Positions 16,126 through 23,417 of a stretch of DNA of 64,000 nt are shown here, piece by piece. Numbering within the stretch: position 1 is the first letter of the stretch; every line of letters begins with the position of its first letter. A program made the translations under genes and the position numbers. The DNA comes from Planktosalinus sp963975935. Lineage in GTDB: Bacteria; Bacteroidota; Bacteroidia; Flavobacteriales; Flavobacteriaceae. Below the pieces are notes generated by a model. It did no database searches and was not told the origin of the DNA. It saw nothing but the letters and a program-made list of their open reading frames with translations. The stretch covers positions 503,751 through 567,750 of the forward strand of contig CAXBIQ010000001.1 in NCBI GenBank assembly GCA_963975935.1, given 5' to 3'.

Positions 16126-16487
16126 TTCGGTTTTTTTAACAGGATTTTCGGCGCGGTCTTCTTGAGCCCTTACTCGAAAATCCTTAAAAACCGAACCGCT
16201 GCCTTACACATTTTAAGGGGTTTATAATGGATAAAGCCTTTATTGTTTTTCGGTACAGCGAAAAACAGGCACGACATAACCAATTCTAATTTAACCACAG
16301 CTGCTTATCTCGCTTAACTGTCGGTACGCTCAAACGCAACTGCGTTTAAAAGAATTGCTAATGCCCTTATGGAACTTGTCAAGACTATACAAGTTTTAGT
16401 GAAAAATAAGGTTTCTACTTCCTTGAAAATCCAAGGATTTTACTACGTCGCAAACACACCTGATTTATTCCCTAAAAGTCTTGACAA
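16126..16487. other. Hairpin-rich noncoding block upstream of ssb
   Basis: About 360 bp without a gene but with several strong inverted repeats: TTCGGTTTTT...GGATTTTCG against CGAAAATCC...AAAACCGAA (arms 16126-16150 and 16175-16195); TGTTTTTCG/CGAAAAACA (16244-16267); AAACGCA/TGCGTTT (16332-16347); and TTGTCAAGACT/AGTCTTGACAA (16376-16386 and 16477-16487), which encloses AAAATCCAAGGATTTT (16426-16441). This suggests a structured RNA, a replication or single-strand origin, or a protein-binding array. Its position before an SSB gene fits a DNA-processing role, but that is inference. Confidence 0.55.
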
Positions 16488-16615
16488 AACCCACTCTATC
16501 CATTGTGCGGTGCACAGAAGAAAAGAACAAACACCCCTTAAAATTTAATTCAGTTTAAATCAAATAGGGGAAATATAAACCAGTCTGTAACAAAGCAGAC
16601 ACAAATCTTTTTATT

Positions 16616-16960
16616 ATGAGTACTATTAAAAATCACGTACAGTTAATCGGAAACGTTGGACAAGAGCCAACCATTACGAACCTTGAAAGCGGAAAGAAAG
16701 TAGCCCGTTTTTCATTAGCAACAAATGAGTATTACAAGGACAAAGAAGGCAACAAGCAAACGGACACGAATTGGCATACCGTAGTAGCTTGGGGCAAAAC
16801 TGCCGAAATTGTAGAGAAGTATGTTGTTAAAGGCAAAGAAGTTGGAATATCGGGAAAACTTAAAACCCGAAGTTATACAAATGATGATAACGAACAACGC
16901 TATGTTACGGAAGTTGTAGCCGATGAAATTCTTTTACTTGGAAGCAAAGACGACAAGTAA
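16616..16960 (+). CDS. ssb: Single-stranded DNA-binding protein
   Basis: A 114-aa SSB consisting of the OB-fold: NHVQLIGNVGQEPTITNLESGKKVARFSLATNEYYKDKEG, then DTNWHTVVAWGKTAEIVEKYVVKGKEVGISGKLKTRSY. The acidic C-terminal tip typical of chromosomal SSB is short here (LLLGSKDDK), as is usual for element-borne copies. It would coat transferred or replicating single strands. It is followed by a strong terminator and preceded by the hairpin-rich block. Confidence 0.95.
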   Translation: MSTIKNHVQLIGNVGQEPTITNLESGKKVARFSLATNEYYKDKEGNKQTDTNWHTVVAWGKTAEIVEKYVVKGKEVGISGKLKTRSYTNDDNEQRYVTEVVADEILLLGSKDDK

Positions 16961-16970
16961 ATCTTAAAAT

Positions 16971-17008
16971 AAAGAGGGCGTTCCCGTGAGAAGTTGCGCC
17001 CTCTTTTT
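16971..17008 (+). terminator. Rho-independent terminator after ssb
   Basis: AAAGAGGGCG pairs with CGCCCTCTTT (10 bp) around a 16-nt loop and is followed by Ts, starting 10 bp behind the ssb stop. Confidence 0.88.
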
Positions 17009-17038
17009 CATTATTCACTAATTTAAAAAAGCAAAACA

Positions 17039-17419
17039 ATGAAAGCACAAGTTAACGAAATCAAAGAAGGATTGCAACATTTTCACGGAACGGAAATGTT
17101 CTATCAAATCCCATTATTAAGAACACGTTTTACGGACGGACTAAAATATCTTGCTAATGCGGCAGATTGTTTTTGGCTCATTACGGACACTTCCGTAATT
17201 GCAAAAAGTCTGATGAACCGAAGCGAATTTATAACCATAGACTTCAAAAGATTGCCCGAAGATAAACAGGATTTTACAGGCTATGAAGCAGAGATAATTT
17301 ACAGCGATGGCAACGACAATATTTTGGAAAAACACGGATATCGGGCAACCGATTTTCCGCTCGATGAACTGCGTTTATTTTTTGTAAATGATACGCTGAT
17401 GTTACCAAGCGAATATTAA
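17039..17419 (+). CDS. DUF6876-family protein
   Basis: A 126-aa protein matching the DUF6876 style: the motif GLQHFHGTEMFYQIPLLRTRFTDGLKYLANAADCFWLITDT, with the HFHGTE and aromatic CFWL features. Such proteins are common on Bacteroidota and proteobacterial mobile elements, function unknown. It lies between ssb and a 65-aa gene 12 bp downstream; the two are probably one transcript ended by the terminator at 17651. Confidence 0.8.
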   Translation: MKAQVNEIKEGLQHFHGTEMFYQIPLLRTRFTDGLKYLANAADCFWLITDTSVIAKSLMNRSEFITIDFKRLPEDKQDFTGYEAEIIYSDGNDNILEKHGYRATDFPLDELRLFFVNDTLMLPSEY

Positions 17420-17431
17420 AATTTTGAAGCT

Positions 17432-17629
17432 ATGATTTACATAAAATTTCAAGATTTGAGCGAGGAAAAACAAGAGGAACTTTTACAGGTTTCGAGAGAA
17501 CACGTAACACATCTTTATGGGGATTCCATAAAAAAATATGTGGAAGAAACTGGTGCAGATTATGAAAACTTGATTGACGAAGAAATGATTAAAAACTTAT
17601 ACACTTATAATTTTATTTTCAATATGTAG
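17432..17629 (+). CDS. Small acidic protein of unknown function (65 aa)
   Basis: A 65-aa acidic, helical-looking protein (MIYIKFQDLSEEKQEELLQVSREHVTHLYG...). No domain recognised. It follows the DUF6876 gene by 12 bp and is followed by a strong terminator, so it is the last gene of that unit. Likely a maintenance-region accessory protein. Confidence 0.65.
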   Translation: MIYIKFQDLSEEKQEELLQVSREHVTHLYGDSIKKYVEETGADYENLIDEEMIKNLYTYNFIFNM

Positions 17630-17650
17630 CACCATTAAAATAGAGCATCG

Positions 17651-17680
17651 AACACCTCTAAAATTTTAGAGGTGTTTTTG
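17651..17680. terminator. Rho-independent terminator (26-bp palindrome)
   Basis: AACACCTCTAAAA meets TTTTAGAGGTGTT in a perfect palindrome followed by Ts. It can work in both directions and separates the maintenance genes from the oriT/mobilization region. Confidence 0.85.
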
Positions 17681-17744
17681 TCTGCAATTAATATCAAGTC
17701 AAAAAAAAGCGTATCTTTATATCGCTGAAATTCAGCATTCAAAT

Positions 17745-17960
17745 TAAAGTAGGGTTATCCACTTTTCGACTTTCGCCGATAATCTTACACATCGAAAAAT
17801 AACATATCGGAAAATCATTTTCCCTGAAAATGGCAATTGGCTTTTTAGCCAGATTGTATGGATTTTTGTCCCGCGAGCGGGACGAAAAGGAATAGCAAGA
17901 GGGTAACACGCTGCGCGATGTTTCGGATTCCTTTTCGTTTTCAAATAGCTGATAATCAGC
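17745..17960. other. Candidate origin of transfer (oriT)
   Basis: A noncoding stretch directly upstream of the mobilization genes with a dense set of inverted repeats: GGAAAAT-C-ATTTTCC (17809-17823), GTCCCGC-GA-GCGGGAC (17868-17883), a perfect 12-bp pair ACGAAAAGGAAT/ATTCCTTTTCGT (17882-17893 and 17927-17938) that frames AGGGTAACACGCTGCGCGAT, and GCTGAT-A-ATCAGC (17948-17960). Relaxase operons normally lie next to their oriT, and a framed spacer of this type is the expected nick-region layout. The nick site itself cannot be read. Confidence 0.55.
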
Positions 17961-18059
17961 GAATTGAATATATTATAATTTCCTGACAGTTAACGATTTG
18001 CGACAAACGGGCTGTTAACGCCCATTTTTAGGGATGATTTTGCGACAAATCGGCGAAAT

Positions 18060-18440
18060 ATGGACTCATTTATTGGAATTAGATTTAAAAAGGAAACTGC
18101 AAAACGTTTCCAAACGTTCTCACGTACTTACTTCAAATCGCACACCGAGGCGATGGCTACAATGCTAGATTTTTTCTTCTATAATGAAATTTCGCCAAAA
18201 GAAAAATTAGGTCCAACGGGGCGAACCATCGAAGCTAAATTGCTCAAAAGAATCAATGCGGTTATTGCCATAATGCGAGATGTGGAAAAGACACAAACCA
18301 AACCTACGGTGGCTATGATTCAATCACTTTTTGAAACAGAAGAGCCAGAAAAAAAACCGCTGATTGTGGAAAAGAAATATGCGGAAGAAAAGAAAGAAGT
18401 GCGCTTTCGCGAAAAGCGAAACTTAAAGAACGAACTCTAA
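18060..18440 (+). CDS. BfmA/BtgA-family mobilization protein
   Basis: A 126-aa protein of the BfmA/BtgA type: an N-terminal ribbon-helix-helix-like DNA-binding part (FIGIRFKKETAKRFQTFSRTYFKSHTEAMATMLDFFFYN) and a basic tail. In Bacteroides elements these proteins bind oriT and assist the relaxase. It lies between the candidate oriT and the relaxase gene, 10 bp ahead of the latter. DNA-binding accessory factor of the relaxosome by family and position. Confidence 0.85.
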   Translation: MDSFIGIRFKKETAKRFQTFSRTYFKSHTEAMATMLDFFFYNEISPKEKLGPTGRTIEAKLLKRINAVIAIMRDVEKTQTKPTVAMIQSLFETEEPEKKPLIVEKKYAEEKKEVRFREKRNLKNEL

Positions 18441-18450
18441 TTTTTGAACT

Positions 18451-19482
18451 ATGTATATCACAATCACACCACAGAAATTAGGAACAAATTACTCACAAAG
18501 TTCAGCCGATTTTGTAGGCTATTTAGAGAAAGAAAATGAAGGGATAAAGGAAGCAGATATGGAACATTTTTTCAATCAATATGGCGACGAGATTTCCGCA
18601 GAAGAAGTGGTAAAGGAAATTGATGGAAACACCGCAAAATTGAAAAAGAAAGAACCTAAATTTTATTCCATAACGGTCAGTCCTTCCAAGTATGAATTGA
18701 ACAGATTACAGAACAGTCGTGAAGATTTAAAAACCTACACTCGTGAGCTAATGAAAGATTATGTTGCCAGCTTCAATCGGGAAATCAATGGACGACCTAT
18801 ATCAATAGACGACATAAAATATTACGCTAAAATTGAACATCAAAGAACCTTCAAGGGTACGGACTTTCAGATAAAAGAAAACCAACCTTTCGCCACAAAA
18901 ATACTTCAGCTCAAAACGGATATCCGAAATATTCAAGAAGGACGAGCTGAAGGGAATATTAAGAAAATGGAAAAGGAAATTGCCAAACTGGAACGCCAAG
19001 CGCCACATCAACAAAACGGAAAACGGATAGTTCAGGGAATGCCGAAAGCAGGAAACCAAAGTCACATTCATATTATCGTTAGCCGAAAGGATGCTTCAAA
19101 TTCTATAAGCCTTTCCCCAGGAAGTAAGCACAAAGCATCCGAAGTAGAGATGCACGGAAAAAAAGTGAAGCGTGGTTTTGATAGAGATACATTTTTCGCG
19201 AAAGCGGAAAAAACATTTGATAAGACATTTGGATATAAGCGCAATTACGCAGAGACCTACAAAGCTAAAAAGACCTTTGTAAAGAACCCAAACCTATATT
19301 TTTCAGCATTGATGAAATTGCCAGCCAATGAAAAAGCATTGGCTTTTAAAATGATAAGTAAATCAGGATTGCCCATAGTGCCGAGTATTCCAGTAAGTCA
19401 GGCACAAATAGCGCTTCGAGTTTTTAAGCGATTGAGACGTGGCGCAGAAGTGGCCATCAAATCAAGTTCCATCGGAATCTAA
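18451..19482 (+). CDS. MobB/DUF5712-type relaxase
   Basis: A 343-aa protein of the DUF5712/MobB mobilization family. The metal-binding relaxase motif SHIHIIVSRKD lies near residue 205; an active-site tyrosine is expected near the N-terminus (TNYSQSSADFVGYLE). The charged central region (KTDIRNIQEGRAEGNIKKMEKEIAKLE) is coiled-coil-like. It should cut one strand at oriT and pilot it into the transfer channel. It sits between the BfmA-like gene and the coupling protein gene, which starts 5 bp after its stop. Confidence 0.85.
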   Translation: MYITITPQKLGTNYSQSSADFVGYLEKENEGIKEADMEHFFNQYGDEISAEEVVKEIDGNTAKLKKKEPKFYSITVSPSKYELNRLQNSREDLKTYTRELMKDYVASFNREINGRPISIDDIKYYAKIEHQRTFKGTDFQIKENQPFATKILQLKTDIRNIQEGRAEGNIKKMEKEIAKLERQAPHQQNGKRIVQGMPKAGNQSHIHIIVSRKDASNSISLSPGSKHKASEVEMHGKKVKRGFDRDTFFAKAEKTFDKTFGYKRNYAETYKAKKTFVKNPNLYFSALMKLPANEKALAFKMISKSGLPIVPSIPVSQAQIALRVFKRLRRGAEVAIKSSSIGI

Positions 19483-19487
19483 TAGAT

Positions 19488-21068
19488 ATGCAGATAGACA
19501 ATCTTATAACGATACTTTCAATTATTGGTTTGGCCAGTACCGTTTTCTATGGAATGTTTCGAGTATCAAAATATGCGTTTGTGTTGAATAGCATATCGCT
19601 TTCAGTTCTCGTGTTCTATTTGTCTGAAGGAAATGAATTGATATTTATATTACTTTATTTGGTTTGTCCGCTAATGCTAATTAATATAGGACTGTATGTT
19701 TTTCTACATAAAACCGAAAGCCCGAAAAATGGCGACAGCAGATACCAAGTAAACTTTGCAACTACTAAAGGAAATTTCAGATTGGATAATATCAAACGTG
19801 GTGCATCCATCATTGGTTCTGCCGGAAGTGGTAAAACCGAAAGCGTGGTTTATGGATTTCTAAAGCATTTTGAAAAAGAAGGTTTCTGCGGAATTATTCA
19901 CGATTATAAAGATTTTGAATTGACCGAAATGGCATATCCGCTTTTCAAGGATAGCGACATCCCTTTTAAGGTCATTTCCTTCGATAAAATCATTCATAAG
20001 GTAAATCCTATTGCGCCACGGTATTTAGAGAATGAGGAAAGCGTAAACGAGGTGTCAAGGGTGTTGATTGAGAATCTATTAGAGCAAAGAGAAAGCGGAA
20101 CAACTGGCACGACAAAATTCTTCAACGATGCTGCAGAAGGGTTGATTGGTGGTTTGATTTGGAAACTGAAAACGGACTATCCCAAGTTTTGTACGTTGCC
20201 ACATTTAATTGCGGTTTATCAATTTCTCGATACTAAAAGTTTGATTCAGTTTCTGGAAACCAACACCACATCACGAGCAATGGCAGATGCCTTTATAAGT
20301 GGCAAGGATTCTGAAAGGCAGACCGCTGGTGTAAAAAGCACATTGGCAAATGCGCTGAAAAGAATTAGTACACAACGGATTTTTATGGCTTTGTCCGCAG
20401 ATGAAGTACCGCTAAATATAAATAGTGCTGAAAATCCAGCGGTAATTTCGATAGTCAACAACCCAAAATTTGAAACGTCCTATTCGCCAGTAATAGCTAC
20501 AATTATACACACCATTACAAAGCAAATGAGCGTTCGGAATTCTAAACCGTCGTTCTTGCTGATGGAAGAAGCACCGACCATTCGTTTGTTGAATATGCAT
20601 CGTATTCCAGCTACATTGAGAAGCTATAATATCTCTACAATTTACGTGATGCAGGATAAAATTCAAAACGATATGATGTATGGCGATAAAGCGAGCAAAG
20701 CTATTTTAAGCAATCTTTCCTACCAGTTTTTCGGAAAGGTAAATGACCCGGACACCGCAAAATATTACGAACGCTTTTTTGAAATCATTAAAGACCCAAC
20801 CAAGAGTATCAGTCGGGGACATAACCTCGATTTTGACACAAGAGTTACTACAGGCGAAAAAGAAATCCCAAAGATTCGGGCGGACGTATTTTTCAGATTG
20901 AAACAGGGCGAGTTTATCACGTATGCTGATGGTAGAGATAAGAAGGTGCAGTTTAAGTTAGCAGATATTCAAAGGGAACTTCCTAATGAAACTAATCCGT
21001 TTTCTAAAGCTGATTTAGAAGCTAATTTTGAACGGGTTTATGATGAGGCGCGGTCTATATTTAAGTAA
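19488..21068 (+). CDS. VirD4/TraG-type coupling ATPase (MobC)
   Basis: A 526-aa protein with two N-terminal membrane helices (residues about 5-75) and a large cytosolic motor domain: Walker A GSAGSGKTES near residue 113, a Walker-B-like SFLLMEEAPTIR near 355, and the TraM-recognition/TraD-like end ISTIYVMQDKIQNDMMYG...LSYQFFGKVNDPDTAKYYERFF. Coupling proteins bring the relaxase-DNA complex to the type IV channel. It is translated with the relaxase and ends the mobilization operon. The tra channel genes are found at 30.2-37.0 kb, so the defence-like genes split the transfer machinery. Confidence 0.9.
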   Translation: MQIDNLITILSIIGLASTVFYGMFRVSKYAFVLNSISLSVLVFYLSEGNELIFILLYLVCPLMLINIGLYVFLHKTESPKNGDSRYQVNFATTKGNFRLDNIKRGASIIGSAGSGKTESVVYGFLKHFEKEGFCGIIHDYKDFELTEMAYPLFKDSDIPFKVISFDKIIHKVNPIAPRYLENEESVNEVSRVLIENLLEQRESGTTGTTKFFNDAAEGLIGGLIWKLKTDYPKFCTLPHLIAVYQFLDTKSLIQFLETNTTSRAMADAFISGKDSERQTAGVKSTLANALKRISTQRIFMALSADEVPLNINSAENPAVISIVNNPKFETSYSPVIATIIHTITKQMSVRNSKPSFLLMEEAPTIRLLNMHRIPATLRSYNISTIYVMQDKIQNDMMYGDKASKAILSNLSYQFFGKVNDPDTAKYYERFFEIIKDPTKSISRGHNLDFDTRVTTGEKEIPKIRADVFFRLKQGEFITYADGRDKKVQFKLADIQRELPNETNPFSKADLEANFERVYDEARSIFK

Positions 21069-21116
21069 AACAATTCGCGCCTTGCCAATTATATATTATT
21101 CATATGATAATTTTAA

Positions 21117-21162
21117 TACTCATTTAGTGAGTATATTGAAAATGTTCTTTACTTTAGTGAAC
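21117..21162 (+). promoter_or_regulatory. Probable operator of the type III R-M control protein
   Basis: TACTCA-TTTAG-TGAGTA (21117-21133) is a perfect 6-bp inverted repeat; 21 bp on, ACTTTAGTGAAC repeats the TTTAGTGA core. The pair lies 20-65 bp upstream of the small Xre-type gene. Two spaced boxes of this kind are how restriction-modification control proteins regulate themselves. Confidence 0.55.
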
Positions 21163-21181
21163 TGAATTAAAAAAATTCAAA

Positions 21182-21382
21182 ATGAACCGAATAAAAGAGG
21201 TTTTGGAACAGAAAGGAATAAAACAAATCTGGTTGGCAGAACAATTGGGAAAGAGTTACAATATGGTGCACTCTTATGCTCAAAACAAAAGACAACCGAG
21301 TTTAGAAGACCTGTACAAAATTGCAGAAATTTTAAATGTGCAAGTCAAAGAATTACTAATTGAAAGAACGACCAATAAATGA
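21182..21382 (+). CDS. Xre-family HTH regulator
   Basis: A 66-aa protein made of one HTH-Xre domain: IKEVLEQKGIKQIWLAEQLGKSYNMVHSYAQNKRQPSLEDLYKIAEILNVQVKELL. It has the size of restriction-modification control (C) proteins. Its end overlaps the methyltransferase start by 4 bp (ATGA), so it is made together with the Mod subunit. It probably sets the timing of methyltransferase and nuclease production after the genes enter a new host; direct proof is lacking. Confidence 0.85.
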   Translation: MNRIKEVLEQKGIKQIWLAEQLGKSYNMVHSYAQNKRQPSLEDLYKIAEILNVQVKELLIERTTNK

Positions 21383-23415
21383 AACTATACGAAGCATTAG
21401 AAAAACAACTCAAAACCGAAAACAATTTTGTTTCCGACAATGGAGAATTAAAAAAATGGGTTGTAATCAGTAAAGCACAGAATTTTGATGTTGGACTTTT
21501 AGAATTATTGCTTGATAATAAAGAATTGAAAGAAAAATTCTTTTTGGATATAAAAGGAACTTTAGTTTTTGACCAAAACTTGTTTATCCAATTTTTAGAA
21601 CAAAAAAATTATTCAAACGATAGTTACACGAAATACAGAATAAAAGTAGGTCTTACAATAGATGGTAAATTCCTAAAACAAAGAAACGAAGTTTCTTTAG
21701 TTTGGCCATTCAAGGATTGTATCTTGGAAGGTGGTCAAAGTAAAGAGGAAGATAAGCGAGAAGAAATCTTTTTTAATGAAATTCTAGCTCAAGATGAAAT
21801 CACACAATTACTAGAACCAAAAATTTTAACTAACGCTAAAACCTTCAATGAAGAAGGCGAACATACTTTCAAAAGTTTTACGAGAAATGCTGAACTAAAT
21901 AAAAAAAGAGAACTTCCAGAAAACACGATTACTGACAACCTCATAATTAAAGGCAATAATTTATTAGCTCTAAATACAATAGAGCAAGAATTTTCTGAAA
22001 GAATAAAGCTTATTTACATTGACCCACCTTACAATACTGGAAGTGATTCATTTAAATATAATGACTCTTTTACTCATTCTAGTTGGCTTACGTTTATGTA
22101 CAATCGATTTAAGTCCGCAAAAAAACTGTTACATAAATCGGGTGTGATTTTTGTTCAAATCAATGACCATAATAAAACCAACCTAAAAATAATGATGGAT
22201 GAAATTTTTGGTGTTGAAAATTTCATAAACCTTATTTCTGTTAGAACAAAATCACCATCTGGCTTTAAAACTGTGAATTTAGGACTATTTGAAACCGCAG
22301 AATATATATTAATGTATGGAGTTTCAAAAAATGATTTTAATTATAATTTACAATATGTGGATTCTGGATATGATACAAATTATACAGGCTACATTACCAA
22401 TATAAAAGAACAGCCAGAAAAATGGATTATAGATGATATTAGAAAAATCATTTGTCGTGAAGAAGGAATTGACCCAGACACAACACATCATCCATATAGT
22501 AAAGTTCAAAAGAAAATAGGAGAAGGCGTATACATTCAAAAATTAAGTGATTTCGCATTAAAAAATTCAAATTCCGTTTTTCGTCTTACTGCTATTGGAG
22601 ACGATGCTGGAAAAGATACTCTTGATATAAAAAAGAAGTCCAAAAAAAATAATGAAAAAGTATTTGAGGTTAAGAGAGAAAATAATGATTCTCGATTTTT
22701 ATTAAACGGTCAAGAAATTGCTTTTTATTCGAAAAAAATTAAAAATATTGATGGTGTAGAAACACCTACTACTCTACTAACAAATATATGGACTGATATT
22801 GCTTATGAAGGAATTGCGTCAGAAGGTGGAGTTACCTTAAAAAAAGGGAAAAAACCCGAAAAATTATTGAGAAGAATTATCGAAATGTCAACCAATGAAA
22901 ATGATATAGTTTTAGATTATCATTTAGGAAGCGGAACGACAGCTGGAGTTGCTCATAAATTAGGAAGACAGTATGTTGGAATTGAACAACTCGATTATGG
23001 CAAAAATGACAGCACAATCAGACTACAAAATGTTATTAATGGAGACCAATCAGGTATTTCAAAAGCTATTAATTGGAAAAGCGGAGGTTCATATACATAT
23101 TTCGAGCTTAAAAAATATAATCAAAAATTCATAGAACAAATTGAAGAAGCAAAAGACAATAAAACCTTATTGCAGATTTGGGAACAAATGAAAGCTAAAT
23201 CATTCCTCAATTACAATTTAGATATTCAGAAACAAGAAGAACATATTGATGAACTTAAAGAATTAGATTTAAAACAACAAAAAGAACATTTAATAGAGTT
23301 ATTGGATAAAAATCAATTGTATGTAAACTTATCTTCAATTGATGATAAAGATTTTCAAGTTGATAAAAATGAGAGAACAGTAACCAAAGATTTTTACCAA
23401 ATTAAAAAGGATTAA
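21379..23415 (+). CDS. mod: Type III restriction-modification methyltransferase (Mod)
   Basis: A 678-aa N6-adenine methyltransferase of the beta order: DPPYNTGSDSF (motif IV, Asp215-Tyr218) first and the AdoMet motif DYHLGSGTTAGVAHKLGRQYVGIEQ near residue 513 later, with the target-recognition region between. These are the usual type III Mod features and the length fits. It methylates one strand of an asymmetric site and gives the Res subunit its specificity. It overlaps the Xre gene by 4 bp and the res gene starts 2 bp after its stop. The target site cannot be read. Confidence 0.92.
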   Translation: MKLYEALEKQLKTENNFVSDNGELKKWVVISKAQNFDVGLLELLLDNKELKEKFFLDIKGTLVFDQNLFIQFLEQKNYSNDSYTKYRIKVGLTIDGKFLKQRNEVSLVWPFKDCILEGGQSKEEDKREEIFFNEILAQDEITQLLEPKILTNAKTFNEEGEHTFKSFTRNAELNKKRELPENTITDNLIIKGNNLLALNTIEQEFSERIKLIYIDPPYNTGSDSFKYNDSFTHSSWLTFMYNRFKSAKKLLHKSGVIFVQINDHNKTNLKIMMDEIFGVENFINLISVRTKSPSGFKTVNLGLFETAEYILMYGVSKNDFNYNLQYVDSGYDTNYTGYITNIKEQPEKWIIDDIRKIICREEGIDPDTTHHPYSKVQKKIGEGVYIQKLSDFALKNSNSVFRLTAIGDDAGKDTLDIKKKSKKNNEKVFEVKRENNDSRFLLNGQEIAFYSKKIKNIDGVETPTTLLTNIWTDIAYEGIASEGGVTLKKGKKPEKLLRRIIEMSTNENDIVLDYHLGSGTTAGVAHKLGRQYVGIEQLDYGKNDSTIRLQNVINGDQSGISKAINWKSGGSYTYFELKKYNQKFIEQIEEAKDNKTLLQIWEQMKAKSFLNYNLDIQKQEEHIDELKELDLKQQKEHLIELLDKNQLYVNLSSIDDKDFQVDKNERTVTKDFYQIKKD

Positions 23416-23417
23416 AT

